A stretch of 9,561 nt of DNA from Acidimicrobiia bacterium (GTDB taxonomy: Bacteria > Actinomycetota > Acidimicrobiia > Spongiisociales > ZC4RG35): assembly GCA_029865445.1 (NCBI GenBank), contig JAOUGY010000137.1, forward strand, positions 1 through 9,561, read 5' to 3'. Below are positions 1-5,983 of the stretch, in pieces; positions within the stretch are counted from its first letter, which is position 1; each line of letters starts with the position of its first letter. The position numbers and the translations under genes were made by a program. Under the pieces are notes generated by a model that saw nothing but the letters and a program-made list of their open reading frames with translations, made no database searches and was not told where the DNA came from.

Positions 1-93
1 GCCTACGACAATGCCGAGATCACCGCCTACCTGGGCAACCGGGTCGTCCTCGAGATCCTCAACGGCATGGCCGAAAGCGCCGCCGGCCTCTAG
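1..93 (+). CDS. 3' end of an unrecognised protein gene (partial)
   Basis: Frame 1 is open from the window edge to a TAG stop at 91-93, giving 30 C-terminal residues that begin AYDNAEITAY and end SAAGL. Nearly every third codon position is G or C, as in the confident genes here, which supports real coding. The fragment looks like a soluble, helical C-terminus with no membrane segment. It is too short to assign a family, and I do not recognise it. It is convergent with the ABC permease gene ending at 185, so it belongs to a different transcription unit from the operon. Confidence 0.6.
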   Translation, partial: AYDNAEITAYLGNRVVLEILNGMAESAAGL

Positions 94-184
94 CCCGAGA
101 TTCCGCCCCGGCATCCAACCAACTCTGGGTTGGGGAGTTGGGAATCACGCATCTGGCCCGCGGTTCGGCGGCCAGATGCGTGAT
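94..184. other. Convergent intergenic region with nested inverted repeats
   Basis: This short non-coding gap lies between the stop of the partial plus-strand gene and the stop of the minus-strand permease. It holds a weaker hairpin, CCAACTC (119-125) with GAGTTGG (135-141), and overlapping CCAACC/GGTTGG pairs at 115-120 and 128-133. It also holds most of the strong 17-bp inverted repeat annotated separately. I see no ORF, RNA gene or promoter in it. Confidence 0.6.
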
Positions 185-186
185 TC
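142..186. terminator. Perfect 17-bp inverted repeat, probable bidirectional terminator
   Basis: GAATCACGCATCTGGCC (142-158) is followed, after an 11-base spacer, by its exact reverse complement at 170-186. The element sits between two converging genes, and its right arm overlaps the TGA stop of the minus-strand permease (185-187). That is the expected place for a transcript end shared by both directions. Neither flank has a T-run, so it is not a textbook intrinsic terminator. U-tail-less hairpins are plausible in high-GC actinobacteria. A dispersed repeat element is the alternative reading. Confidence 0.6.
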
Positions 187-970
187 ACTCGGACGAGCGT
201 TCGCGGCGGCCCTGCAACACGAGGAAGATGGCGGTCGCCAGCACCATCACCCCAAAGATCATGGTGCCCAACACGTTCACCTGAGCCGGCACGCCTCGAC
301 GCGATGCGCCGTAGACGTAGACGGGGAAGGTCAACACCGAACCAGACGTGAAGTTCGTGATCACGAAGTCGTCGAAGCTGAGCGCAAACGCCAGCATGTA
401 CGCCGCCACCACACCGGGCATGATCATCGGAAGCGTCACCCGTCTGAAGGTCTGCCACTCGTTGGCGTACAGGTCCATGGCCGCTTCTTCGTAGTGGTCG
501 TCCAACCCCACGATGCGGGCCCTCACCGTGACCACGGCGAAGCTGACGTTGAACAGGATGTGTCCTATGAGGATCGTCCAATAGCCGCGACCGACCTGGC
601 CCACGATGAAGAGTGCGAGCAAGGACGAACCCATCACCACCTCGGGGGTCGCCATCGGAAGGAAGAGCAACAGGTTTGTCGACGAGCGACCCTTGAATCG
701 GTACCGGACCAGCGCCAGCGCGATGAGGGTGCCGAGGATCGTGGAGATGAGCGCCGACAGCAACGCGATGGTGATCGAGTTGAGCACGGCGCCACTGAGT
801 CCGGGTTCACTGAAAGGCTCGGCCCAGTGTCGAAGTGTGAAACCTTCCCAAGAAACGTTCCTGCGCCCCTGAAAGTCGTTGAACGAGAAGGCCACCACGA
901 TGAACACGGGCAGGAACAGGTAGACCAGCCCCAACCCGAGCAGCGTGCGGTAGATGTACTTCGCCTTCAC
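185..970 (-). CDS. potC: ABC transporter permease, spermidine/putrescine PotC type
   Basis: This 261-residue inner-membrane permease is the second channel subunit of the importer encoded by the four last genes of the operon. Hydrophobic segments lie near residues 8-30, 65-88, 100-125, 133-150, 183-205 and 233-252, the usual six-helix arrangement. The EAA loop that docks on the ATPase is clear at 162-181 (EAAMDLYANEW, then RRVTLPMIMPG). The start is GTG at 970. It overlaps the preceding permease stop by 4 bases (GTGA), and GAGGAG (979-984) stands 8 bases upstream. Length and motif match PotC-type permeases. The transported substrate cannot be read from this subunit. It is the last gene of the operon; its stop lies inside the terminal inverted repeat. 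Confidence 0.92.
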   Translation of the reverse strand: MKAKYIYRTLLGLGLVYLFLPVFIVVAFSFNDFQGRRNVSWEGFTLRHWAEPFSEPGLSGAVLNSITIALLSALISTILGTLIALALVRYRFKGRSSTNLLLFLPMATPEVVMGSSLLALFIVGQVGRGYWTILIGHILFNVSFAVVTVRARIVGLDDHYEEAAMDLYANEWQTFRRVTLPMIMPGVVAAYMLAFALSFDDFVITNFTSGSVLTFPVYVYGASRRGVPAQVNVLGTMIFGVMVLATAIFLVLQGRRERSSE

Positions 971-1866
971 TGCAACAACTCCTCAGTCCCTACACGTCTC
1001 ACATAGACGACCACCATCGTCACCACGATCGCCATCAAGGTGAGAGAGATCGCCGCTGCCGCCGGGTAGTCGACGATGACCAGGAACTTCGACTGGATGA
1101 CGTTGCCCATCATCGTCCACGTCCGGTTTCCCAACAGGTCCACGTTGACGTAGTCACCGGCGGCGGGAATGAAGGTGAGAAGTGTGCCCGAGATGACACC
1201 CGGCATCGACAGCGGAAGGGTCACCTTGCGAAACGCCGTCCACGGGTTGGCGTAGAGGTCGTTGGCGGCCTCCAGCAGGCGCGGTTCGATCTTGTCGAGC
1301 GCGACATAGATCGGAAGCGTCATGAAGGCGAGGTAGTTGTAGATGAGACCCGCCAGCACCGCCCATCCGGTCGACAACAATCGTCCGGTGGCGTCCGGGA
1401 GGATGCCCAGCGTCTGCAACGTCGAGACGATGACGCCCTGGTCGGCGAGGATGACCCGCCACGCCAGTGTCCGCAGCAGGAACGGGACCAGCAGCGGCAC
1501 GAGCAACAGCGAGAGGAACAGTCCTTTCCACCGACCTGTGTAGAACGCGATCGCGTACGCCAGTGGATACGCCACGAGCAGCCCGATGGCCGTCGCACCG
1601 AAAGCGAACAGCAGGGAGTTGCGAAGCTGCGGAAGATAGGTCGTGAACACCGACGTCCAGCTCTCCACGTTGCCGGTGAACCGGTATCCCGTTTCGAGTG
1701 TTCCTTCCTGCAGCGACGTCGTACCGAGCTGGAACATCGGGATCACATAGAACACCAGCAGCCAGAGAAGCCCCGGCGCCAGCAACAGGTACGGAACTCG
1801 CCGCCGGCGTCGCTCGGCGCGTTCGGCCGCCTCGGTGCGCGCCGGGCGGTCGGCCGTGGCCGTCAT
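967..1866 (-). CDS. potB: ABC transporter permease, spermidine/putrescine PotB type
   Basis: This 299-residue integral membrane protein is the first channel subunit of the importer. A positively charged cytoplasmic N-terminus (residues 8-23, rich in Arg) precedes the first membrane helix (25-46). Further hydrophobic segments lie near 84-108, 115-138, 165-188, 222-240 and 268-290. The EAA coupling loop is at 199-218 (EAANDLYANPW, then FRKVTLP), closely matching the loop of the partner permease and so implying a heterodimer. I chose ATG 1866 because it gives a 4-base ATGA overlap with the ATPase stop, like the neighbouring junctions. An in-frame start at 1899 would add 11 residues, running back into the ATPase gene, and is less likely. 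The upstream purine-rich GGTGGGCGG is only a modest ribosome site, so translational coupling is probable. Confidence 0.92.
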   Translation of the reverse strand: MTATADRPARTEAAERAERRRRRVPYLLLAPGLLWLLVFYVIPMFQLGTTSLQEGTLETGYRFTGNVESWTSVFTTYLPQLRNSLLFAFGATAIGLLVAYPLAYAIAFYTGRWKGLFLSLLLVPLLVPFLLRTLAWRVILADQGVIVSTLQTLGILPDATGRLLSTGWAVLAGLIYNYLAFMTLPIYVALDKIEPRLLEAANDLYANPWTAFRKVTLPLSMPGVISGTLLTFIPAAGDYVNVDLLGNRTWTMMGNVIQSKFLVIVDYPAAAAISLTLMAIVVTMVVVYVRRVGTEELLQ

Positions 1867-2957
1867 CCGCCCACCACGAAGGTGTGGCCGGGCTCCCACG
1901 ACAGAAGGACGCTGGTTCCCGGAGCGAACCGGCGGGTATCCAGATTCTGGACCACCACAGCCAATTCGCCTGCCGACTCGGTTCGAACGAGATAGTGGGT
2001 GCTCACACCGATGAACGACGTATCGGTGACAGTGCCTTTCAGCCCGTTGGGATGAAGCGGCTGCTCATCCGCCGGTTGGAGCAGGATCTTCTCGGGTCTC
2101 ACACCGATTGCCACTCGTCCGTGATTCGGCAATGCGCCGGGCGTGGCCCTGACCCTGTCGCCACCGGCCAGCACCACAACGTCACCGTCGATATCGCCTT
2201 CCATGAGGTTCGAAGCCCCCAGGAAGCTCGCAACGAACGGAGTGCGGGGATCGTCGTAGATCTCGACCGGCTCACCCATACGCTCGATATGTCCACGGTT
2301 CATCACGGCGATCGTGTCGGCCATGGTCATGGCCTCCTCCTGATCGTGCGTGACGTGAACGAACGTGATCCCCACTTCCTGCTGGATTCGTTTGAGCTCG
2401 ATCTGCATCTCCTTGCGGAGTTTCAGGTCGAGCGCGCCCAGCGGCTCATCGAGCAGAAGGACACGCGGATGGTTGACCAGCGCCCTGGCGAGGGCCACTC
2501 GTTGCTGCTGGCCGCCGGAGAGCTGGCGCGGCTTGCGCTTGGCGACCTGGGAGAGCTGCACCAACTCGAGCATCTCGCCCACCCGCCGGGCGACGTCGGC
2601 ACTTTCCACACCCTGCCTCCGCAGCCCGAAGGCCACGTTCTCGAAAATCGTCAGATGGGGAAAGAGCGCGTAGCTCTGGAACACGGTGTTGACGGGGCGT
2701 TGGTACGGCTTCTTGCCGGTTACGTCCTCACCGTGGAGGCGGATGGTGCCTGCGGTGGGTTCCTCGAACCCGCCAACCATCCGCAGTGTGGTGGTCTTGC
2801 CGCAGCCAGACGGGCCGATGACTGCGAAGAACTGGTTCTCGCCGATATCGAGACTCAGAGAATCGACGGCGTTGAAATCACCGAACGACTTCGTGACCTC
2901 GACGAGTTCCACCGCCGGGGGTTCACCCCCCGGCGGTCGATCCTGGTTCTCGCTCAT
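1863..2957 (-). CDS. potA: ABC transporter ATPase, PotA type
   Basis: This 364-residue cytoplasmic ATPase powers the importer. All catalytic elements are present in order: Walker A GPSGCGKTT (48-56), Q-loop Q94, signature LSGGQQQRVALARAL (146-160), Walker B LLLDEP (167-172) and the switch histidine in THD (H204). A C-terminal regulatory beta domain of the TOBE type follows, around 285-355, with the typical GVRPEKI motif before it. ATG 2957 is chosen because it overlaps the binding-protein stop by 4 bases and the protein then begins as PotA proteins do. An upstream in-frame start at 3191 would add 78 low-complexity residues read out of frame from the binding-protein gene. Codons about 8-16 form a perfect GC hairpin, annotated separately. 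Confidence 0.95.
   Translation of the reverse strand: MSENQDRPPGGEPPAVELVEVTKSFGDFNAVDSLSLDIGENQFFAVIGPSGCGKTTTLRMVGGFEEPTAGTIRLHGEDVTGKKPYQRPVNTVFQSYALFPHLTIFENVAFGLRRQGVESADVARRVGEMLELVQLSQVAKRKPRQLSGGQQQRVALARALVNHPRVLLLDEPLGALDLKLRKEMQIELKRIQQEVGITFVHVTHDQEEAMTMADTIAVMNRGHIERMGEPVEIYDDPRTPFVASFLGASNLMEGDIDGDVVVLAGGDRVRATPGALPNHGRVAIGVRPEKILLQPADEQPLHPNGLKGTVTDTSFIGVSTHYLVRTESAGELAVVVQNLDTRRFAPGTSVLLSWEPGHTFVVGG
2911..2937 (-). promoter_or_regulatory. GC hairpin in the first codons of the ATPase gene
   Basis: ACCGCCGGGGG (2911-2921) is followed after 5 bases by its perfect complement CCCCCGGCGGT (2927-2937), an 11-bp all-but-terminal GC stem. In the minus-strand mRNA it begins about 20 bases after the ATPase start codon, just downstream of the binding-protein stop. 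In many ABC operons a stem at this boundary protects the binding-protein message from 3' decay and lowers downstream expression. Here the 4-base overlap would place such a stem inside coding sequence. The fold is seen; the role is inference. Confidence 0.45.
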
Positions 2958-4219
2958 ACCCCGGTCGCCTCGGCGACCGCCTCGTTCAGCGTGGTCTCCT
3001 CGGTCTCGTCCAGAGCCCGGAAGATATAGGACTGGGACAGTGTCGCTTCGTCGGGGAAGATGAGCGGCTGATCTACGAACTCTTCGTCGATGTCCGCCAT
3101 CGCCTCCTGAGCCCCTGCCACCGGGGACACGTACCAGACCCAGTAGGCGAGCTCCGCGGCCACCGCCGGCCTGTAGTAGAAGTCCATCCACTTCTCGGCG
3201 TTGGCCTTGTTGGCGGCACCCTTGGGGATGAGCATGTTGTCGGTCCAGATCATCACTCCCTCCTGCGGGAAGGCGAACTGGAGGTTGGGACTGTCCTCCT
3301 GGTTGGCGAAGATGTCACCCGACCAACCGGCCGTCACGGCCAGGTTCCCGGCGATCAACTCGTCGATGTACTCGTTCCCGTACACCTGGCGGAGCTGACC
3401 GTCCGAGACCAGCTTGGCGAGCTCGTCGGCAGCGCCGAGCATGTCGTCGAGGGAGGCGGTCGACGGGTCCTTCCCCTGCATGAGGAGGATGACACCGATC
3501 GAGTCCGGATACCCACCGATGAGGCCGACCTTGCCCTTGAACTTGGGATCGCGAATCGCCTCCCACGAGTCCAGCTCACCGCCGGTCTGATCGGTGTCGT
3601 AGGCAAGGCCCGTGAAGCCGGACTGCCAGGGCATCGTGAAGTCGCGCTCGGGATCGAAGCTCGGCGACTTGAGGGCGTCCACCAGATTGACGGCGTTGGG
3701 CACGTTGGCCTTGTCGATCTGTTCGGCGTATCCAAGGCGCAGCATCCGAGCCGCCATGTAGTCGGTGAGGACAACGATGTCGAAGCCCGTGGCCTGGCCC
3801 GCACCCAGCTGGGCCTGGTACTTGCCGAACCACTCCTCGTTCGAGTTCACGCCCTCGGTGTAGGTGACCTCGATGCCGGACTCGGCCTGGAACTCATCGA
3901 TGGTGGAGGTTCCGTCGGGCGAGTCTTCGGTCGTGTCGATGTAGAGGATCCAGTTGTCGACGAACAGCTGGTTCGAACCGCCTGCGGCGGCGGTGGAGCC
4001 ACTGGATCCGGCCGCGGTGGTCGCCGAGGTCTCGGCCGTGCCCTCGATACCGCACGCAGACAGCAGAGCCGGTCCGCCCAGCATCACGGCCCCCGCACCA
4101 CCCACACGGCGCAAGAAGTCACGCCGGCTGATTCCCTGGGCGGCGGCGTTGCGGGCGCCCACCGTCATCAGCGCGTCCATCGAGCCGGTACGCCGGCCGT
4201 ATCCTCGTTTGGGGGTCAT
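2954..4219 (-). CDS. Tat-exported lipoprotein, polyamine-type substrate-binding protein (PotD/PotF-like)
   Basis: This 421-residue extracytoplasmic receptor captures the substrate for the PotABC-like channel. A twin-arginine signal, SRRDFLRRVGG (31-41), runs into a hydrophobic stretch and the lipobox LLSAC, with lipidated Cys56. A Ser/Thr/Ala/Gly-rich linker follows (57-83). The mature fold starts at NQLFVDNWILYID. PotD-family landmarks include FDIVVLTDYMA, SFDPERDFTMPW, GWSGDIF and MIWTDNMLIPKG. ATG 4219 is chosen because a perfect AGGAGG lies 7 bases upstream (4227-4232). An in-frame ATG at 4282 has no comparable site. The acidic residue after the first binding-site Trp in E. coli PotD is replaced here (NWILY), so the ligand may not be spermidine or putrescine. 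It is the first transporter gene, after a 67-base gap. Confidence 0.92.
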   Translation of the reverse strand: MTPKRGYGRRTGSMDALMTVGARNAAAQGISRRDFLRRVGGAGAVMLGGPALLSACGIEGTAETSATTAAGSSGSTAAAGGSNQLFVDNWILYIDTTEDSPDGTSTIDEFQAESGIEVTYTEGVNSNEEWFGKYQAQLGAGQATGFDIVVLTDYMAARMLRLGYAEQIDKANVPNAVNLVDALKSPSFDPERDFTMPWQSGFTGLAYDTDQTGGELDSWEAIRDPKFKGKVGLIGGYPDSIGVILLMQGKDPSTASLDDMLGAADELAKLVSDGQLRQVYGNEYIDELIAGNLAVTAGWSGDIFANQEDSPNLQFAFPQEGVMIWTDNMLIPKGAANKANAEKWMDFYYRPAVAAELAYWVWYVSPVAGAQEAMADIDEEFVDQPLIFPDEATLSQSYIFRALDETEETTLNEAVAEATGV

Positions 4220-4226
4220 GTCTTTT

Positions 4227-4232
4227 CCTCCT
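4227..4232 (-). promoter_or_regulatory. Strong ribosome binding site of the binding-protein gene
   Basis: On the minus strand this reads AGGAGG, 7 bases before the ATG at 4219. It is the best Shine-Dalgarno match in the operon. It sits in the only long gap (4220-4286), which suggests independent, high-level translation of the binding protein. Confidence 0.75.
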
Positions 4233-4286
4233 CTTGGCCCTCCGAGGGGCGCGTCGATTGTATGGGCGTTCAACCCATGCATGTCG

Positions 4287-4913
4287 TCATGACCGGTATT
4301 GATCGTTCACCCATACGATCAACGCCGACCAGTTGTCCGTTGCCTCGTCCGTGAGGTAGTTCTCGAGCGCACCCCTGAGCTCGAATCCGTTGTCCATCTG
4401 GAAGGTGAGCGTGGCGTCGTAGATCTCGCGAGCAGCGACCTTCTCCACGTACTCGTGCGCCGACATCTCGTGCTTGTGATCGGCGAAGTTGTGCATGTGC
4501 CCGCCTGCGATGATCCCCTTCTTGTTGCGGGCTCGTACGAGCTCCTGGCGCAAGTCGTAGAGGGCGCTGCCGATGCCGCGCCGCCGGTAGTCGGGGTGGA
4601 CCACCATGTCGGTGCCGTAGTACCAGTCGCCCTCCGGGTCGTGGTTGCCACACTGGTGCTCGCCGGTGATTCCGGCGATCGAATGCTGGGGATTGTCGAA
4701 GTCGAAGTCGAGAAAGATCCCACCGGCCTGTCCCACCACCCGATCACCGTCGAGACACAGGAAGAAGCCCTCGGGGAAGGTGCGCGAGTAGACCACGAGA
4801 TCCTCCTCCGACAACAGATCGTCAGGATCGGCATGGGGGAAGGCGATCAACTCGAGTTCCGCACATGCCGGCGCCAGCTGCTCGGTCAGATTCGTGTAGG
4901 TCAGCTCTCCCAT
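4287..4913 (-). CDS. GNAT-family N-acetyltransferase, YhcX-like acetyltransferase domain type
   Basis: This 208-residue cytoplasmic protein carries the GNAT acetyl-CoA signature VVHPDYRRRGIGSALYD (104-120), with the R-x-x-G-x-G pyrophosphate loop at R110-G115. Downstream blocks IIAGGHMHNF, HEMSAHEYVEKV, YDATLTFQMDNGF and the ENYL region resemble, from memory, the acetyltransferase half of proteins in which GNAT is fused to a carbon-nitrogen hydrolase (B. subtilis YhcX type). Here no hydrolase domain follows; the gene stops after VWVNDQYRS. The gene just upstream in the operon instead encodes an unrelated amide hydrolase. ATG 4913 is preceded by AGGAG (4919-4923) and lies 11 bases after the hydrolase stop. 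It would transfer an acetyl group to an amine, but the acceptor is unknown. Acetylation of the imported amine is inference. Confidence 0.85.
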   Translation of the reverse strand: MGELTYTNLTEQLAPACAELELIAFPHADPDDLLSEEDLVVYSRTFPEGFFLCLDGDRVVGQAGGIFLDFDFDNPQHSIAGITGEHQCGNHDPEGDWYYGTDMVVHPDYRRRGIGSALYDLRQELVRARNKKGIIAGGHMHNFADHKHEMSAHEYVEKVAAREIYDATLTFQMDNGFELRGALENYLTDEATDNWSALIVWVNDQYRS

Positions 4914-4924
4914 GGCGGCTCCTC

Positions 4925-5983
4925 TCAGATGCGGAAGTGTTCGTAGTCGTTCTCGCTCGGCACACCCCAACACGCCCAGAAGTCGCCCGTGGCAGGCCGC
5001 ATGATGGCGGCACCGCAAGATTCATAGTCGAAGGGCGGCTCGGGATGGCGACAGATCGAACGCTCGTCACGGGTGAGCGCCATGAGGGCGTCGACGTCGA
5101 TGTCACCCGATGCGAGGAGGTCGCCGGCCTGGGTGAGCCTGGCGAGCGACGAGTTCTGGAGGGGTCCGGGACGCCGCCCCTCCACCGCCTGCGTCGTCGC
5201 CACGGTGCAGTGATTCGTGTGCGTGACCACGTCGGACCGCGCAGCGACGGCGTGGGCGACCGTGGGCATTGCCTCGATCGAGACTCCATTGCCTTCGCGA
5301 TCGAAGATCAGGAAGTTGTGACCACCGGCCAGCTTCGCCTCGGTCACGCATTTGACCGCCGCGTCGAACGTCGACTGGGCGAGCGCCTTCCGGACCACGA
5401 ATGGCCACGTGACCCCGATCTGTCCGTCGTCGGCGGTGAGATTGTTGATTCCCACTGCGATTCCGGCTTCGTTCATTCCGATCTGGCCGATCGCACCGAC
5501 GGTCGTGAAGACCAGCGAGTTCGGTCCCGTGTCTGGACGGACGGCCAACATCACGATGTGTTGGGTTGCCGAGGCGTGCATGTCCCAGGTCTGGGCCAGG
5601 AACCCGGCTCCGGCCGCCCTCGAGTCGGGCACGATCACGGCTGTGCAGTTGTCCTCCACCGGACCCCGTCGGGCGTGCGCTCTCACGGTGTCGATGAAGT
5701 CGGTGTATCCACCAACGACAACCGCCTCCGCGGGACTGATCCCGGCGGAGGCGGCCATTGCGCACATCTCTTCGTACAGATCGGCATCGTAGGACACGTG
5801 ATCGTCCAGCATCGCCTCGGCGAGCGCCAGCAGGTCTTCGGGCCCGAGGTCGGTGCCGTCCCCGGACCGCGCCAACCGGTCGGCGGTGTATTCCTTGATC
5901 TCCTCGGCGGCATACCTGCCGTGGGCCTGTCCTCGACGGGTGGCGGTTCCGACCATCTCGATGACCCTGATCGGCTGCGTCAT
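4925..5983 (-). CDS. Ntn-hydrolase of the AAT / peptidase C45 family
   Basis: This 352-residue protein resembles acyl-CoA:6-aminopenicillanic acid acyltransferase-like (C45) enzymes. They are made as a precursor that self-cleaves to expose an N-terminal Cys nucleophile, then hydrolyse or transfer amide-linked acyl groups. The candidate nucleophile is Cys113 in EDNCTAVIV. Family blocks follow: AQTWD (130-134), GQIGMNEAGIAVGINNL (166-182), GHNFLIFD (221-228), the HTNH motif (255-258) and NSSLARL (277-283). Length is close to the fungal enzyme (about 357). There is no signal peptide, so it is cytoplasmic. ATG 5983 gives an ATGA overlap with the dehydrogenase stop, after a GGGGG-rich site. Substrate is not readable. 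Between an acetyltransferase and a dehydrogenase it plausibly removes an acyl group from an amine intermediate. Asn, rather than the Gly of the fungal enzyme, precedes the Cys. Confidence 0.85.
   Translation of the reverse strand: MTQPIRVIEMVGTATRRGQAHGRYAAEEIKEYTADRLARSGDGTDLGPEDLLALAEAMLDDHVSYDADLYEEMCAMAASAGISPAEAVVVGGYTDFIDTVRAHARRGPVEDNCTAVIVPDSRAAGAGFLAQTWDMHASATQHIVMLAVRPDTGPNSLVFTTVGAIGQIGMNEAGIAVGINNLTADDGQIGVTWPFVVRKALAQSTFDAAVKCVTEAKLAGGHNFLIFDREGNGVSIEAMPTVAHAVAARSDVVTHTNHCTVATTQAVEGRRPGPLQNSSLARLTQAGDLLASGDIDVDALMALTRDERSICRHPEPPFDYESCGAAIMRPATGDFWACWGVPSENDYEHFRI

Noticed and set aside
11..1006. 331-residue plus-strand open frame opposite the PotC-like gene
   Set aside because: It is a shadow on the opposite strand. 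Its translation is low-complexity and rich in His/Arg/Asp/Glu with no family motif, while the minus strand encodes a complete permease with an EAA loop.
1698..3029. Other long plus-strand open frames opposite the operon (also at 4865-6028, 5983-7266 and 7677-8822)
   Set aside because: High third-position GC makes stops rare on the antisense strand. None shows motifs, a ribosome site or plausible composition, and each lies over a clearly recognised minus-strand gene.
2958..3191. N-terminal extension of the ATPase; similar long extensions for the dehydrogenase (7411-7950), hydrolase (5984-6109) and aminotransferase (8775-8966)
   Set aside because: The extra residues are out-of-frame readings of the neighbouring gene or of the promoter region. 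The internal starts have ribosome sites or ATGA overlaps and begin at the family's usual N-terminus.
4220..4286. Terminator or attenuator in the gap before the binding-protein gene
   Set aside because: Only short stems (ATGGG/CCCAT at 4262-4278 and a 4-bp CCCT/AGGG stem) could be drawn, with no U-run. This is too weak to call.
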